This document shows positions 46,957 to 56,761 of a stretch of 64,000 nt of DNA, piece after piece. Within the stretch, counting starts at the first letter, position 1, and each line of letters begins with the position of its first letter. The notes beneath the pieces were generated by a model. It ran no database searches. It was not told where the DNA came from and saw only the letters and a list, made by a program, of their open reading frames with translations. Source of the DNA: Methylobacterium sp. DB0501 (GTDB taxonomy: Bacteria > Pseudomonadota > Alphaproteobacteria > Rhizobiales > Beijerinckiaceae). Location: positions 1 to 64,000 of the forward strand of contig NZ_JAAKGV010000011.1 of the NCBI RefSeq assembly GCF_011043735.1, in the 5' to 3' direction. The translations under genes and the position numbers were made by a program.

Positions 46957-47198
46957 CGTGGTCCTTCGCGGTCTGGCCGGACGTGCCGTCCGGGGGCGGG
47001 ACCGGGCCTGACCCCGGGGAGGAGCCGGTCCGCGCGGCGGACGGCCGAATCGCCGGGACGCCGCTGGTCGCGCCTTGATCTCGCTCAAATGCGACGGCTT
47101 TGTCTTTTGAAAAAGTCGAGGGCGAGGCAGGCGTTCTGACGCCTCCCGCGCGGGCACGGAAGCGGGAAATTGGTCATGGCGACGAAGGGTCGCGCGCG

Positions 47199-47369
47199 AT
47201 GAGCGGGCAGGGCGAGGGAACGCGGGAGCAGCGGTTGAAGGCCGCCCTGCGGGACAACCTCAAGCGCCGCAAGGCCCAGGCGCGGGGGCGCGAGGCGGCC
47301 GAGGTGGAGGCACCCGGCGAAACGTCGCCGGAACCGCCGGCGGATCGAACCGCGGGGGATGAGCGTTGA
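47199..47369 (+). CDS. Small basic/acidic protein upstream of murA (56 aa)
   Basis: 56 residues beginning [20 protein letters not shown], with a Lys/Arg-rich helix and a Glu/Pro-rich tail. I recognise no domain. Small proteins of this kind with an [22 protein letters not shown] stretch are frequent just before murA in Hyphomicrobiales, and the spacing here (111 bases) fits. ATG 47199 has AAGGG upstream at 8 bases. Confidence 0.6.
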   Translation: MSGQGEGTREQRLKAALRDNLKRRKAQARGREAAEVEAPGETSPEPPADRTAGDER

Positions 47370-47480
47370 CGCCCAAGCGTAGCAGTCGCATTGCTGCGGT
47401 GCAATAATCGGGTTTTCGGAATCAGGGCGCGCTCACGGGGCGCCCGGGACGCGCCGCGGCGCGCGAGGGACGTTGTCACC

Positions 47481-48770
47481 ATGGATCGCATCCACATCGT
47501 CGGCGGCAAGCCGCTTCACGGCATCATCCCGATCTCGGGCGCCAAGAACGCGGCGCTGCCGCTGATGATCGCCAGCCTGCTCACCGGCGAGACGCTGGAA
47601 CTCTCGAACGTGCCCCGGCTCGCCGACGTGGCGTCGCTGCTGCGCATCCTCGGCAATCACGGCGTCGACCACATGGTGGTCGGCAAGCGTCCGGGCCAGA
47701 CCACCGAGGCCGGCCAGACCATCCGGCTCACCGCGTCGAACGTCATCGACACCACGGCCCCCTACGACCTGGTCTCGACCATGCGGGCGAGCTTCTGGGT
47801 GATCGCGCCGCTGCTGGCCCGCTTCGGCGAGGCCCGGGTCTCGCTGCCGGGCGGCTGCGCCATCGGCACGCGCCCGGTCGACCTGCTGCTGATGGCGCTG
47901 GAGACGCTCGGCGCCACGATCGAGATCGACGGCGGCTACGCGGTGGCGCGCACGAAGAACGGCCTGCGCGGCGGCGAGATCAAGTTCCCGAAGGTCACGG
48001 TCGGCGGCACCCATGTCGCCCTGATGGCGGCGGTGCTCGCTCACGGCACCACGGTGATCGAGAACGCCGCCCGCGAGCCGGAGGTGGTGGATCTGGCCGC
48101 CTGCCTCTCCCGGATGGGCGCGCGGATCGAGGGCGCCGGCACGCCCCGGATCATGATCGAGGGCGTGTCGCGCCTCTCCGGCGCCCGGCACGCGGTGCTG
48201 CCCGACCGGATCGAGACCGGCACCTACGCCATGGCGGTGGCGATGACCGGCGGCGACGTGACCCTGGAAAATACCCGGGCCGACCTGCTGCACAGCGCCC
48301 TCGACATCCTGGCCACCACCGGCACCGAGGTGACGCCGCTCGATCACGGCATCCGGGTGCGCCGCAACGGCCACGGCATCGCGGCGGTCGACATCACCAC
48401 CGATCCGTTCCCCGGCTTCCCGACCGACCTCCAGGCCCAGTTCATGGCCCTGATGACCAAGGCCCGGGGCCAGTCGCGCATCCGCGAGACGATCTTCGAG
48501 AACCGCTTCATGCACGTGCAGGAGCTGGCCCGTCTCGGCGCCAGGATCCGGCTCGAGGGCGACGTGGCGGTGGTCGAGGGCGTCGAGCGCCTGAAAGGGG
48601 CGCCCGTGATGGCGACCGACCTGCGCGCCTCGGTCTCCCTGGTGATCGCCGGGCTTGCCGCCGAGGGCGAGACCCAGATCAACCGCGTCTACCACCTCGA
48701 CCGCGGCTTCGAGGCGCTGGAGGCCAAGCTCGTGCGCTGCGGCGCGGAGATCCGGCGCGAGCGGGTGTAA
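47481..48770 (+). CDS. murA: UDP-N-acetylglucosamine 1-carboxyvinyltransferase
   Basis: 429 residues. It transfers enolpyruvate to UDP-GlcNAc, the first committed step of peptidoglycan synthesis; it is cytoplasmic and essential. The catalytic cysteine is Cys126 in [15 protein letters not shown], so fosfomycin-type inhibition is expected to be possible. The [23 protein letters not shown] and [19 protein letters not shown] blocks confirm the family. ATG 47481 yields the canonical start MDRIHI. In related genomes DUF2948 and hisD usually follow soon after; here they lie about 12 kb away. Confidence 0.96.
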   Translation: MDRIHIVGGKPLHGIIPISGAKNAALPLMIASLLTGETLELSNVPRLADVASLLRILGNHGVDHMVVGKRPGQTTEAGQTIRLTASNVIDTTAPYDLVSTMRASFWVIAPLLARFGEARVSLPGGCAIGTRPVDLLLMALETLGATIEIDGGYAVARTKNGLRGGEIKFPKVTVGGTHVALMAAVLAHGTTVIENAAREPEVVDLAACLSRMGARIEGAGTPRIMIEGVSRLSGARHAVLPDRIETGTYAMAVAMTGGDVTLENTRADLLHSALDILATTGTEVTPLDHGIRVRRNGHGIAAVDITTDPFPGFPTDLQAQFMALMTKARGQSRIRETIFENRFMHVQELARLGARIRLEGDVAVVEGVERLKGAPVMATDLRASVSLVIAGLAAEGETQINRVYHLDRGFEALEAKLVRCGAEIRRERV

Positions 48771-48963
48771 GTTCACTTGCAGACGATCGGCTCGAAAAGC
48801 CCAAGGCAGGCTCGATGAGCCCGGTCCGGCGGATGCGTCCGGCGGGCTCAAGCCTCCGTTAGGCTTGAGCCGCGTCAATCGTTGTCCGGGTGGCCGGGGC
48901 GCGGCATCGTGCGGCCACTCTCGACCGCCCCCGGGCGAGAGCGGCCCCAGGCGGAGCGAACCC

Positions 48964-49800
48964 GTGCCCTCTCTCTCGACCAAGCTGATCCCGCCCGGGA
49001 TGCTCAACGTCATCAAGCGCTCGCCGGCCCTCTACGCCGTCGGGCGCAAGGCGCGGTTCGCGCTCGGCTCGCGCCTCGGTGCGCGGCCGGTCGCCGGCAT
49101 CGGGCGGGCCCACTACAACGACTTCATGCTGACCTCGACGGCCCCCGACCGGGTCGCGAGCTACACGACGGGCGCACGCCAGTTCGTCGACATCCTGGAG
49201 ACGGCGCTCCGGGATTCCGGGCGCGACTGGGACTCGATCGGCCGGGCGCTGGAGATCGGCTGCGGCTACGGCCGCATCGTGCGCGAGCTGTCGCGGCGCC
49301 TGCCGGGCGACCGGATCGCGGTCTGCGACGTGATCGACGAGGGCGCCCGCTTCACCGCATCCGAGTTCGGCGCCACGCAGGTGCCGGTGATGGAGCGCGC
49401 CACGGTCAAGCCGTCCGCGACCTACGATCTCATCTACCTGCTCTCGGTCTATACCCACCTGCCGCGCGACTTCGTGGTCTCGAACCTGCGCGACGTGGCC
49501 CGCGCGCTGAAGCCCGGCGGCGTCGCGGTGTTCACCATTCACGGCCAGGGCTCGGCCGAGACGGCGGAGCGCTACGAGCAATACTGGCTCGACAAGCCGG
49601 CCGTGCTCACCGCCATGGCACGGGACGGGTACTATTACGCCCGCTACCCCTACTACACCGACGAGTACGGCCTGACCTGGTTCACCAAGGATGCGGTCGA
49701 GCGGCTGGTGGCCGAGGCGGCGCCGGATCTCGAACCCGTCTCCTACCGGCCGATGCAGCTCGACGCGCACCAGGACGTGTTCGTGTATCGCAAGCGCTGA
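48964..49800 (+). CDS. Class I SAM-dependent methyltransferase
   Basis: 278 residues from GTG 48964, with GGAG 7 bases upstream. The Rossmann fold has the SAM loop ALEIGCGYGRI, an acidic CDVIDEGA residue for the ribose and the motif-II region YDLIYLLSVYTHLP, typical of methyltransferase 11/23-type enzymes. The substrate is unknown; similar genes sit near polysaccharide loci. The N-terminal ~60 residues are basic and helical, preceding the domain. A strong hairpin follows the stop. Confidence 0.82.
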   Translation: MPSLSTKLIPPGMLNVIKRSPALYAVGRKARFALGSRLGARPVAGIGRAHYNDFMLTSTAPDRVASYTTGARQFVDILETALRDSGRDWDSIGRALEIGCGYGRIVRELSRRLPGDRIAVCDVIDEGARFTASEFGATQVPVMERATVKPSATYDLIYLLSVYTHLPRDFVVSNLRDVARALKPGGVAVFTIHGQGSAETAERYEQYWLDKPAVLTAMARDGYYYARYPYYTDEYGLTWFTKDAVERLVAEAAPDLEPVSYRPMQLDAHQDVFVYRKR

Positions 49801-49843
49801 TCGTCGCGACCGCGTCGGCGACGACGCGGCAAACCCTGACGCC

Positions 49844-49886
49844 TGGAACGGCGCCCGATCCGCAGATGGGATCGGGCGCCGTTCCA
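49844..49886. terminator. Perfect 18-bp inverted repeat, bidirectional terminator
   Basis: Arms TGGAACGGCGCCCGATCC (49844-49861) and its exact complement (49869-49886), with a 7-base loop. It sits between converging methyltransferase and cyoD and probably ends both transcripts. Confidence 0.68.
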
Positions 49887-49931
49887 CGTCCGGCTGCCAC
49901 GTCGCCGATCGAACCGGGATGCCGCCCCCGC

Positions 49932-50369
49932 TCAGTGATGCATCCCGGATCCCGGGGTCAGGGGCATCGTCCCGCCCGTCGGCATCATGTTGGCGTTCAT
50001 GTGCCCCATGATCCAAACGGTGCCGCCGATCAGGAGCACGACGACCAGGATCCCGAAGGCGAGCGCGAGGGCATTGTTGATGTGGTCCGGCGCCGTCGTC
50101 AGGTGCAGGAAGAAGACCAGGTGGATGCCGATCTGCGCGATGGCGAGCACGATCAGCGCCACGTTCACGACCGGGCCGTAGATGACGTGGGTGTACGAGA
50201 GCCAGAACGAGACCGCCGTCAGCAGCGCCGCCAGGGCGAGGCCGACGAGGTAGCTCCGGATCGCGGCGGCAACGCCCTCCCCCGCCTGCCCCTGGTCTCC
50301 GGGCGCGGCATCGCCGGACCGATGTCCCTCGCCCGCCTGTCCGGCGGCGGCTTGCGGCACGGGGCTCAT
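49932..50369 (-). CDS. cyoD: Cytochrome o ubiquinol oxidase subunit IV
   Basis: 145 residues, three hydrophobic helices, and a central IGIHLVFFLHLTT loop that is a hallmark of CyoD. It assembles with CyoA-C and helps CuB insertion. The first ~35 residues are a Gly/Ala/Gln-rich polar extension. Its start overlaps the stop of cyoC (ATGA). It is last in the operon; no cyoE haem-O synthase gene follows. Confidence 0.9.
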   Translation of the reverse strand: MSPVPQAAAGQAGEGHRSGDAAPGDQGQAGEGVAAAIRSYLVGLALAALLTAVSFWLSYTHVIYGPVVNVALIVLAIAQIGIHLVFFLHLTTAPDHINNALALAFGILVVVLLIGGTVWIMGHMNANMMPTGGTMPLTPGSGMHH

Positions 50370-51058
50370 GCGCTGACTCCCATCAAGTAGGCCACCGTGA
50401 AGACGCCCACCCAGATGATGTCGAGGGCGTGCCAGAACAGGCTCCAGCAGGACGTGCGGCGGACGACGTCGTCCCGGAACCCCTTGGCGGCGACCTGGGC
50501 CATCATGGTCAGCGCCCAGAGAAGGCCGGCCGTGACGTGGACGCCGTGGCAGCCGACCAGGGTGAAGAAGGCCGACAGGAAGGCGGAGCGGGTCGGCCCC
50601 GCCCCTTGCGCGACCAGCCCGGCGAATTCCCGGGCTTCCAGGACGAGGAAGCCGGCGCCGAGCACCACGGTCGCCAGCATCGCGACCTGAAACCAGAACC
50701 GGTTGCGGACCCGCATCGCCACCGTCGCGAGGCCGCAGGTGAAGCTCGACAGAAGCAGGCAGGCCGTCTCGAGGGCGAGGGTGCCCCGGTCGACGAGGTC
50801 GGCCGCGGCGGGGCCGCCCGCCGTCGCGTCCTTCAGGACGGCGAAGGCGGCAAACAGCGTCGAGAAGGTGATGACGTCCGCGAGGATGAAGATCCAGAAG
50901 CCGTAGCTCACCACGATCGCGGTCGGCGCCGGTCCGCCGCTGCCATGGCCGGTGGCCGGGCTCTCCCCACCCGGATTGCGCCCGAGGCGGTAGGGATCGG
51001 GGGGGCGTGGAATCGGCGTTCCGGGGCCCGCGGCGAGGGGTGCGGTCGAGGCGCTCAA
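50366..51058 (-). CDS. cyoC: Cytochrome o ubiquinol oxidase subunit III
   Basis: 230 residues with five membrane helices in the heme-copper oxidase subunit III fold ([52 protein letters not shown]). The start is a TTG at 51058 that overlaps the cyoB stop as TTGA, an uncommon codon chosen because the frame upstream lacks any other start near the boundary. It is tightly coupled with both neighbours. Confidence 0.9.
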   Translation of the reverse strand: MSASTAPLAAGPGTPIPRPPDPYRLGRNPGGESPATGHGSGGPAPTAIVVSYGFWIFILADVITFSTLFAAFAVLKDATAGGPAAADLVDRGTLALETACLLLSSFTCGLATVAMRVRNRFWFQVAMLATVVLGAGFLVLEAREFAGLVAQGAGPTRSAFLSAFFTLVGCHGVHVTAGLLWALTMMAQVAAKGFRDDVVRRTSCWSLFWHALDIIWVGVFTVAYLMGVSA

Positions 51059-53058
51059 CGGACCGTCTCCATCGTGGCGTAGATGTCGCGCCGCGCGCGG
51101 CGGTTCTGGGCGTCGATCCGGGCGACCTCGTCGGCCGGGATCTCGTCCTCCGTGCGGTCGCGCCAGGCGAAGACCGCGAAGGTGAGGTAGGCGCCGACGC
51201 CGCCCGCGATCGCCATCCACCAGATGTGCCAGATCATCGCGAAGCCGATCAGGGTGGCGAAGAAGGCGCAGACGAAGCCGGTCGGGCTGTTGCGCAGCAC
51301 CGCGATCGGTGCGTAGCGCGGCGGCTCGGGCAGTACATGCTGCTCCCGGGCCCGTTCCTTGACCGTCCAGTACGGCTCCTCCCCGTGGACGTCCGGCAGC
51401 ACCGCGAAGTTGAAGGCGGGCGGCGGCGAGGCGGTGGACCATTCGAGGGACCGCCCGTCCCAGGGATCGCCCGTCGTGTCGCGCAAGGCGTCGCGGTGCC
51501 GGATCGAGACCACCAGCTGCACGGCCTGGCAGGCGATGCCGGCGAGGATGGTGACTGCCCCGAGGAGCGCGACGAGGAGCCAGGGCCGCCATTCCGGCAC
51601 GTCGTAATGCTGGAGGCGGCGCGTCATCCCGTCGAGGCCGGTGACGTAGAGCGGCCCGAAGGCGAGCCAGAAGCCGACCTGCCAACACCAGAACGCGGCC
51701 TTGCCCCAGCCCTCGTGCAGCCGGAAGCCGAAGGCCTTCGGGAACCAGTAGGTGTAGCCGGCAAACGCCCCGAACAGCACGCCGCCGATGATGACGTTGT
51801 GAAAATGCGCGATCAGGAAGGTGGAGTTGTGGAGGACGAAGTCCACCGGCGGGATGGCCAGCATCACCCCGGTCATGCCGCCGACCACGAAGGTGAGCAT
51901 GAAGCCGATCGACCAGAGCATGGCGGCGCTCATCCGCACGCGGCCGCCATACATGGTGAACAGCCAGTTGAAGATCTTCACGCCCGTCGGCACCGCAATG
52001 ATCATCGACAGGATGCCGAAGACGCCGTTGACGTCGGCGCCCGCCCCCATCGTGAAGAAGTGATGCAGCCAGACCATGAAGGCGAGCATGCAGATCGCCA
52101 TCGTGGCGAGCACCATCGAACGGTAGCCGAAGAGCGGCTTGCCCGAGAAGGTCGAGACCACCTCCGAGAAGATCCCGAAGGCGGGCAGGATCAGGATGTA
52201 GACCTCCGGGTGCCCCCAGGCCCAGATCAGCGACATGAACAGCATCGAGTTGCCGCCGGCCGTGTCGGTGAAGAAGTGGAAGCCGAGATAGCGGTCGAGG
52301 ATCAGCATCGCGGAGACCGCGGTGAGGATCGGGAAGGCCGCGACGATCAGCAGGTTGGTGGCGAGCGCGGTCCAGCAGAACATCGGCATGCGCAGGTAGC
52401 TCATGCCGGGTGCACGCATCTTCAGGATGGTGGTGACGAAGTTGATGCCGGTCATCAGCGTGCCGATGCCGGAGATGGACAAGGCCCACAGCCAGTAATC
52501 GACCCCGACCCCGGGCGAGTAGGTGATTTCCGAGAGCGGCGGGTAGGGCAGCCAGCCGGTGCGCTGGAACTCGCCGACGACGAGGGACAGGTTGACGAGG
52601 AGCGCGCCGGTGCAGGTGAGCCAGAACGACACCGAGTTCAGCGTCGGGAAGGCGACGTCGCGCACCCCGAGCTGGAGCGGCAGTACGAAATTCATCAGCC
52701 CGATCATGAACGGCATCGCCACGAAGAAGATCATGATCGTGCCGTGGGCGGAGAAGATCTGGTTGTAGTGCTCGGGCGGCAGGTAGCCCGGCGCGTCGAA
52801 GGCGAGGGCCTGCTGCGAGCGCATCATCATCGCGTCGGTGAAGCCGCGCAGCAGCATCACGAGGGCGAAGATCACGTACATCACGCCGATGCGCTTGTGG
52901 TCGACCGAGGTGATCCACTCGCGCCAGAGGTAGGGCAGGTGCCCGGCCAGCACGATCCAGGCCATGATGCCGAGGAGGACGAGGCCGACGAAGGCGCCGG
53001 CAAAGAGCGGGATCGGCTGATCGAGCGGGATCGCCGCGAGGGAGAGCTTGCCGAGCAC
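51055..53058 (-). CDS. cyoB: Cytochrome o ubiquinol oxidase subunit I
   Basis: 667 residues from GTG 53058. This is the catalytic subunit, about 14-15 membrane helices, oxidising quinol and reducing O2 while pumping protons. Haem and CuB ligands are recognisable: [17 protein letters not shown] (His-Tyr), LHHFFTMG (CuB histidines) and [17 protein letters not shown] (haem histidines). Subunit size agrees with bo3-type oxidases. It lies 2 bases after the cyoA stop and overlaps cyoC. Oxygen affinity and role relative to other oxidases cannot be read here. Confidence 0.95.
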   Translation of the reverse strand: MLGKLSLAAIPLDQPIPLFAGAFVGLVLLGIMAWIVLAGHLPYLWREWITSVDHKRIGVMYVIFALVMLLRGFTDAMMMRSQQALAFDAPGYLPPEHYNQIFSAHGTIMIFFVAMPFMIGLMNFVLPLQLGVRDVAFPTLNSVSFWLTCTGALLVNLSLVVGEFQRTGWLPYPPLSEITYSPGVGVDYWLWALSISGIGTLMTGINFVTTILKMRAPGMSYLRMPMFCWTALATNLLIVAAFPILTAVSAMLILDRYLGFHFFTDTAGGNSMLFMSLIWAWGHPEVYILILPAFGIFSEVVSTFSGKPLFGYRSMVLATMAICMLAFMVWLHHFFTMGAGADVNGVFGILSMIIAVPTGVKIFNWLFTMYGGRVRMSAAMLWSIGFMLTFVVGGMTGVMLAIPPVDFVLHNSTFLIAHFHNVIIGGVLFGAFAGYTYWFPKAFGFRLHEGWGKAAFWCWQVGFWLAFGPLYVTGLDGMTRRLQHYDVPEWRPWLLVALLGAVTILAGIACQAVQLVVSIRHRDALRDTTGDPWDGRSLEWSTASPPPAFNFAVLPDVHGEEPYWTVKERAREQHVLPEPPRYAPIAVLRNSPTGFVCAFFATLIGFAMIWHIWWMAIAGGVGAYLTFAVFAWRDRTEDEIPADEVARIDAQNRRARRDIYATMETVR

Positions 53059-53060
53059 GA

Positions 53061-53963
53061 TCAGTTTCCTTGGCGGGGAGACACGGTCGGATCGGGCCGG
53101 CCGCTCACCGGCCCGGGGCCCGGCGGGAGCGCCTGCGCGACGATCCGGTCGAAGAGGCCGTCATCGGCGAGCCGGAAGGTCTTCGGCGGGACCTTGCTGC
53201 TCTGCCGCGACAGCGCCCGGTAGGCGTCGTCGTCGAGCGTGTCGGTCGAGCCCTGCGCGCCGCCGATCCAGGCGGCGAAGGCGGCCTCCGGGACCGCGCG
53301 GGTCTCGAAGGTCATGTCGGCGAAGCCGTCGCCGCTCAGGTGCGAGGACAGGCCGAGGAAGCTCCCCTCCCGGTCCGCCTGGAGGTTGAGCCGAGTCGCC
53401 ATCCCGTTCATCGTGTAGATCATCGAGCCGAGCCGGGGCACGAAGAAGCCGTTCCAGACGCTCGCCGAGGTGAGGCGGAACCGGACCGGCCGGCCGACCG
53501 GGATCACGAGCCGGTTGAGGCTCGCGACGCGCGCCTCCGGATAGAGGAAGAGCCACTTCCAATCGAGCGAGACGACCTGCACCTCGAGCGGCTTCTCGGG
53601 GCTGGTCAAGGGCTTGCCGGGGTCGAGGTCGTGGCTGCCGATCCACGCGATGCCGCCGAGGAACATCACCGTCATGAGCGGGATCGACCAGGTGACGATC
53701 TCGACGCGGCCCGAGAAGCTCCAGTGCGGCCGGCGCACGGCCCTGGGGTTGCCCGGCCGGTACCACCAGACGAAGGCGAGCGTCGCCGCCATCGTGGGTA
53801 TGATGATGAAGAGCATGACGACGAACGCGTTGAGCAGGATCGTCCGCTCCTGCATCCCGACCGGGCCGGCGGGATCGAGCACCCGCAGGGTGCAGCCGGA
53901 CAGGCCGCAGCCGAGCGTGATCGTCGCGCCCATCCTGGCGAAACGGCGCCATGTCTCTGACAC
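53061..53963 (-). CDS. cyoA: Cytochrome o ubiquinol oxidase subunit II
   Basis: 300 residues from GTG 53963 with GAGGAG upstream. The N-terminus is a lipoprotein-like signal ([12 protein letters not shown]), followed by two helices and a cupredoxin domain with [16 protein letters not shown]. The CuA copper ligands are absent at the [12 protein letters not shown] loop, which marks a quinol rather than a cytochrome c oxidase. First gene of cyoABCD, with a promoter-like TATAAT about 140 bases upstream. Confidence 0.94.
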   Translation of the reverse strand: MSETWRRFARMGATITLGCGLSGCTLRVLDPAGPVGMQERTILLNAFVVMLFIIIPTMAATLAFVWWYRPGNPRAVRRPHWSFSGRVEIVTWSIPLMTVMFLGGIAWIGSHDLDPGKPLTSPEKPLEVQVVSLDWKWLFLYPEARVASLNRLVIPVGRPVRFRLTSASVWNGFFVPRLGSMIYTMNGMATRLNLQADREGSFLGLSSHLSGDGFADMTFETRAVPEAAFAAWIGGAQGSTDTLDDDAYRALSRQSSKVPPKTFRLADDGLFDRIVAQALPPGPGPVSGRPDPTVSPRQGN

Positions 53964-54094
53964 GTTCGCTCCTCTGCCGTAACGAAACTACGGTCGCATC
54001 ACCCGTTTCCAGGGCAAACCGGAAGCTAGAGCGTCATGACGAATGGTAAAGTGTGGATTTTTACCGATGTTTCCACAACTTGAAATTGACTTGT

Positions 54095-54135
54095 TGAAAT
54101 ATTATACGTGAAATAGAGTCGGTAAGACCTTATGC
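54095..54135 (-). promoter_or_regulatory. Candidate cyo promoter
   Basis: An exact TATAAT sits at 54101-54106 (minus strand) in the most AT-rich part of the window, about 140 bases above cyoA. The -35 (GGTCTT, 17-base spacing) is weak, so an activator is possible. Confidence 0.4.
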
Positions 54136-54286
54136 AACCCACAATGGTCACGACGGAGGTCCGGCCGATCGGGTCGTCCGGTGGGGGCGGATCGTGCCGG
54201 TCGGTAGGTGAGGGTCGGTCGGCAGGCAGGAGAGGAACCGATCCGGACCGATCTCACGAGAAATCCGGCTGATCGCGTCGCAACGT

Positions 54287-54357
54287 GGATTTCGGCTTCG
54301 CTCGAGCGCCGCATGAGACCGTTGCCGGAAGGACTCCTCCGTCAACGGTCTCATGCG
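54287..54357. repeat. Dispersed palindromic repeat, copy C
   Basis: The core 54287-54312 matches 23 of 26 bases of copy B (GGATTTCGGCTTCG shared exactly). It leads into a hairpin with arms CGCATGAGACCGTTG (54310-54324) and its complement (54343-54357). Confidence 0.7.
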
Positions 54358-54986
54358 AGAGCGGCGCCCGATCGTGGTACCGTCGGGCGCCGCTCCCTGT
54401 CGTCGGTCGTGCCGAATCGTCCGCGACGAACCGCCATCCGGGACGCCGAGGCTCCAGGAGGGGGCGTGGGCTACACGAGTGCCCGACCAGCGCCTTCACC
54501 TTCGCGGCGACGACCGGGAACCCGCGGCCCGCGGGTCCCGCGACGCCTTGCGATCCACCGCACTCGCGTTGCCGGGCGCACGGACGTGCTGGCGGAGCGG
54601 CGGGCGCGGGGTCGGACCCTCGCCGTCATCCTGCGGACGGCGGATCCGACTCGACGCGCCGGGGACGGGCATGGACGTGAGGCGATCCGAACGGATCGCC
54701 GACGCGGATGCATCGACGTCGGTCCCGGTCCTGCCGGTCACGACGTGAGGTCGGATGGAGAACCCGGCAAAGTCCTTTGGCCGGGAAATCCGGACCGCCC
54801 AGGGAAAAGATCTTTTGGATACGAGCGCGGGGATCCCCTCCCCCGCGTGGAAAAGGGGATCCCGCGCCTTTCTCCTGACCGGACGGCCTTGGGCCCGCGG
54901 GACGTGCGTGCAGCCAACGGCCCTCACCCCCCCGTCATACGACATCCGACTGAGTGCTCGGCGATCGCTGCGCAATCGCGTTCGCA

Positions 54987-55065
54987 ATGCGGATTTCGGC
55001 TTCGCTCAGACGCCGCGCGGGCTGGTGATAGCGTTTCCGGAAGTCATCGTCCGGAAACGCTATCA
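54987..55065. repeat. Dispersed palindromic repeat, copy B, entering hisS
   Basis: The core 54987-55030 shares 41 of 44 bases with 20719-20762. It runs into a perfect hairpin with arms TGATAGCGTTTCCGG (55026-55040) and complement (55051-55065) and a 10-base loop. The hisS stop codon (55044-55046, minus) lies in that loop. Confidence 0.8.
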
Positions 55066-56588
55066 TGCCGCGCCAGCACCTCGCGCACCCGCGCCACCAT
55101 CTCGTCCACCGGCACCGAGAACTGCGCCGGCCGGGCGGATTTCCACTCGGCGTTGCTGGCGATCGCCTCGGCGGCCTTGGCTCCCTCGATCAGGTCCTTG
55201 ATCTGAACCTCGCCCTTCGCCCGCTCGTCGCTGCCCTGGATGACGACGCAAGGAGCGCCGCGGCGGTCGGCGTACTTCATCTGGGCCTTCATGCCGGAGG
55301 CGCCGAGATAGAGCTCGGACCGGATGCCGGCCTGGCGCAAGCCCGCGACGAGGGCCTGGTAGGCGGCGGTCTCCTCGCGGTCGAGCACCAGCACCACCAC
55401 CGGACCGGGGGCGCTCCTCCCCGACACGATCGGGCTGCCGACCACCTGGAGGGCGGAAAACAGGCGCGAGACGCCGACCGAGAACCCGGTCGCCGGCACC
55501 GGCTCGGAGCGGAAGCGGCCGACGAGCCCGTCATAGCGCCCGCCGCCGGCCACCGAGCCGAAGCGCACGGTCTGGCCGTCCTCGTTGACGACCGGGAAGG
55601 TCAACTCGGCCTCGAAGACCGGGCCGGTGTAATATTCGAGGCCGCGCACCACCGACGGGTCGGCCCGCACCCGGTCGTGGCCGTAGCCCGCCGCCTCGCA
55701 CAGCTTCATGATGGCGTGCAACTCGGCGATGCCCTGGCGCCCGGTCTCGGAGGAGCCGACGACCTCGCCCCAGCCGCCGAAAAAATTCTCCCAGAAGGCG
55801 AGGCGGTCGCCACCCTCGGTGGGGGCGGCCTGGAACGAGACGTAGCGCAGGATGCGCTCGATCGCCTCGTCGGCGAGGCCGGCGCCCTTGGTGAAGTCGC
55901 CGCTCTCGTCCTTGCGGCCGGGGCCCAGCAGCAGGCGCACGCCGTCGGGCCCGAGCCGGTCGAGCTTGTCGATCGCCCGCAGCACGGTGAGGCGCCGGCC
56001 GGCCTGATCGTCGCCGCCGAGCCCGATCGCCTCCATGACGCCGTCGAGGACCTTGCGGTTGTTGACCTTCACGACGTAGTCGCCGCGGCCGATGCCGACA
56101 CGTTCCAGGGTGTCGGCGGCCATCATGCAGATCTCGGCATCCGCCGCGACGGTCGGGGCGCCGACGATGTCGGCATCGAACTGCATGAACTGGCGGAAGC
56201 GGCCCGGGCCCGGCTTCTCGTTGCGGAAGACGTAGCCGGCGCGGTAGCTGCGATAGGGCTTGGGCAGGGCATCGAAATGCTCGGCGACGTAGCGGGCGAG
56301 CGGCGCCGTCAGGTCGTAGCGCAGGGACAGCCAGGATTCGTCGTCGTCCTGGAACGAGAATACGCCCTCGTTCGGCCGGTCGAGGTCGGGCAGGAACTTG
56401 CCGAGTGCCTCGGTATACTCGATGAACGGGGTCTCGACCGCCTCGAAGCCGTAGAGCTCGAAGCTCTCGCGGATCTTCTCCAGCATCCGGTGGGTGGCGG
56501 CGATCTCGGCCGGCCCGCGGTCGACGAGGCCGCGCGGCAGGCGGGGCTTGAGGGTGGCGGCCTTCTCGGCCTTCGCGGGCTTGGGCAT
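55044..56588 (-). CDS. hisS: Histidyl-tRNA synthetase
   Basis: 514 residues, class II synthetase charging tRNA-His, cytoplasmic and essential. It has [14 protein letters not shown] N-terminus ([10 protein letters not shown]), motif 2 region [30 protein letters not shown] (HisA-like), [10 protein letters not shown] and a C-terminal anticodon domain ([17 protein letters not shown]). The final residues (ARHDSVSGR) and stop are encoded within the palindromic repeat at 55026-55065, so the C-terminus is probably altered from the ancestral one. ATG 56588 starts a Lys/Ala-rich extension typical of alphaproteobacteria. Confidence 0.95.
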   Translation of the reverse strand: MPKPAKAEKAATLKPRLPRGLVDRGPAEIAATHRMLEKIRESFELYGFEAVETPFIEYTEALGKFLPDLDRPNEGVFSFQDDDESWLSLRYDLTAPLARYVAEHFDALPKPYRSYRAGYVFRNEKPGPGRFRQFMQFDADIVGAPTVAADAEICMMAADTLERVGIGRGDYVVKVNNRKVLDGVMEAIGLGGDDQAGRRLTVLRAIDKLDRLGPDGVRLLLGPGRKDESGDFTKGAGLADEAIERILRYVSFQAAPTEGGDRLAFWENFFGGWGEVVGSSETGRQGIAELHAIMKLCEAAGYGHDRVRADPSVVRGLEYYTGPVFEAELTFPVVNEDGQTVRFGSVAGGGRYDGLVGRFRSEPVPATGFSVGVSRLFSALQVVGSPIVSGRSAPGPVVVLVLDREETAAYQALVAGLRQAGIRSELYLGASGMKAQMKYADRRGAPCVVIQGSDERAKGEVQIKDLIEGAKAAEAIASNAEWKSARPAQFSVPVDEMVARVREVLARHDSVSGR

Positions 56589-56761
56589 CGGGTCTCGCAG
56601 AAGAAGATACGGTCGCCGCGGCCCGCCGGCGCGATGGCGGGCAGGCGGGCGCGGGGTTCAGTGGGCTCGCGCCCACATAGGCCCATATCCGTCCGGGCTC
56701 TAGTCCCATCGGTATGGCGGACCGTCCCCGCGCCTCGACGGACCTCCGCAGGGCCCGGCCG

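Larger units (their letters stand above)
53964..55043. other. 1.08-kb gene-free, repeat- and hairpin-rich region
   Basis: No coding frame looks genuine; the longest reads as Arg/Pro/Gly-rich nonsense. Contents in order: an AT-rich cyo promoter (to about 54140), repeat copy C with a 15-bp-arm palindrome (54310-54357), a second perfect palindrome (54359-54395, 13-bp arms AGCGGCGCCCGA type), GC-rich stretches without features, a GGGGATCC-type imperfect inverted repeat near 54830-54865, and repeat copy B from 54987 with a 15-bp palindrome running into hisS. Confidence 0.6.

Noticed and set aside
53061..53963. Cytochrome c oxidase subunit II (CuA type)
   Set aside because: The copper-binding Cys-Cys-His-Met set is missing, and neighbours are cyoB, cyoC and cyoD, so it is a quinol oxidase subunit.
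54208..55206. 332-residue plus-strand ORF in the repeat region
   Set aside because: It crosses palindromes and the hisS 3' end, and its product is Arg/Pro-rich without any motif.
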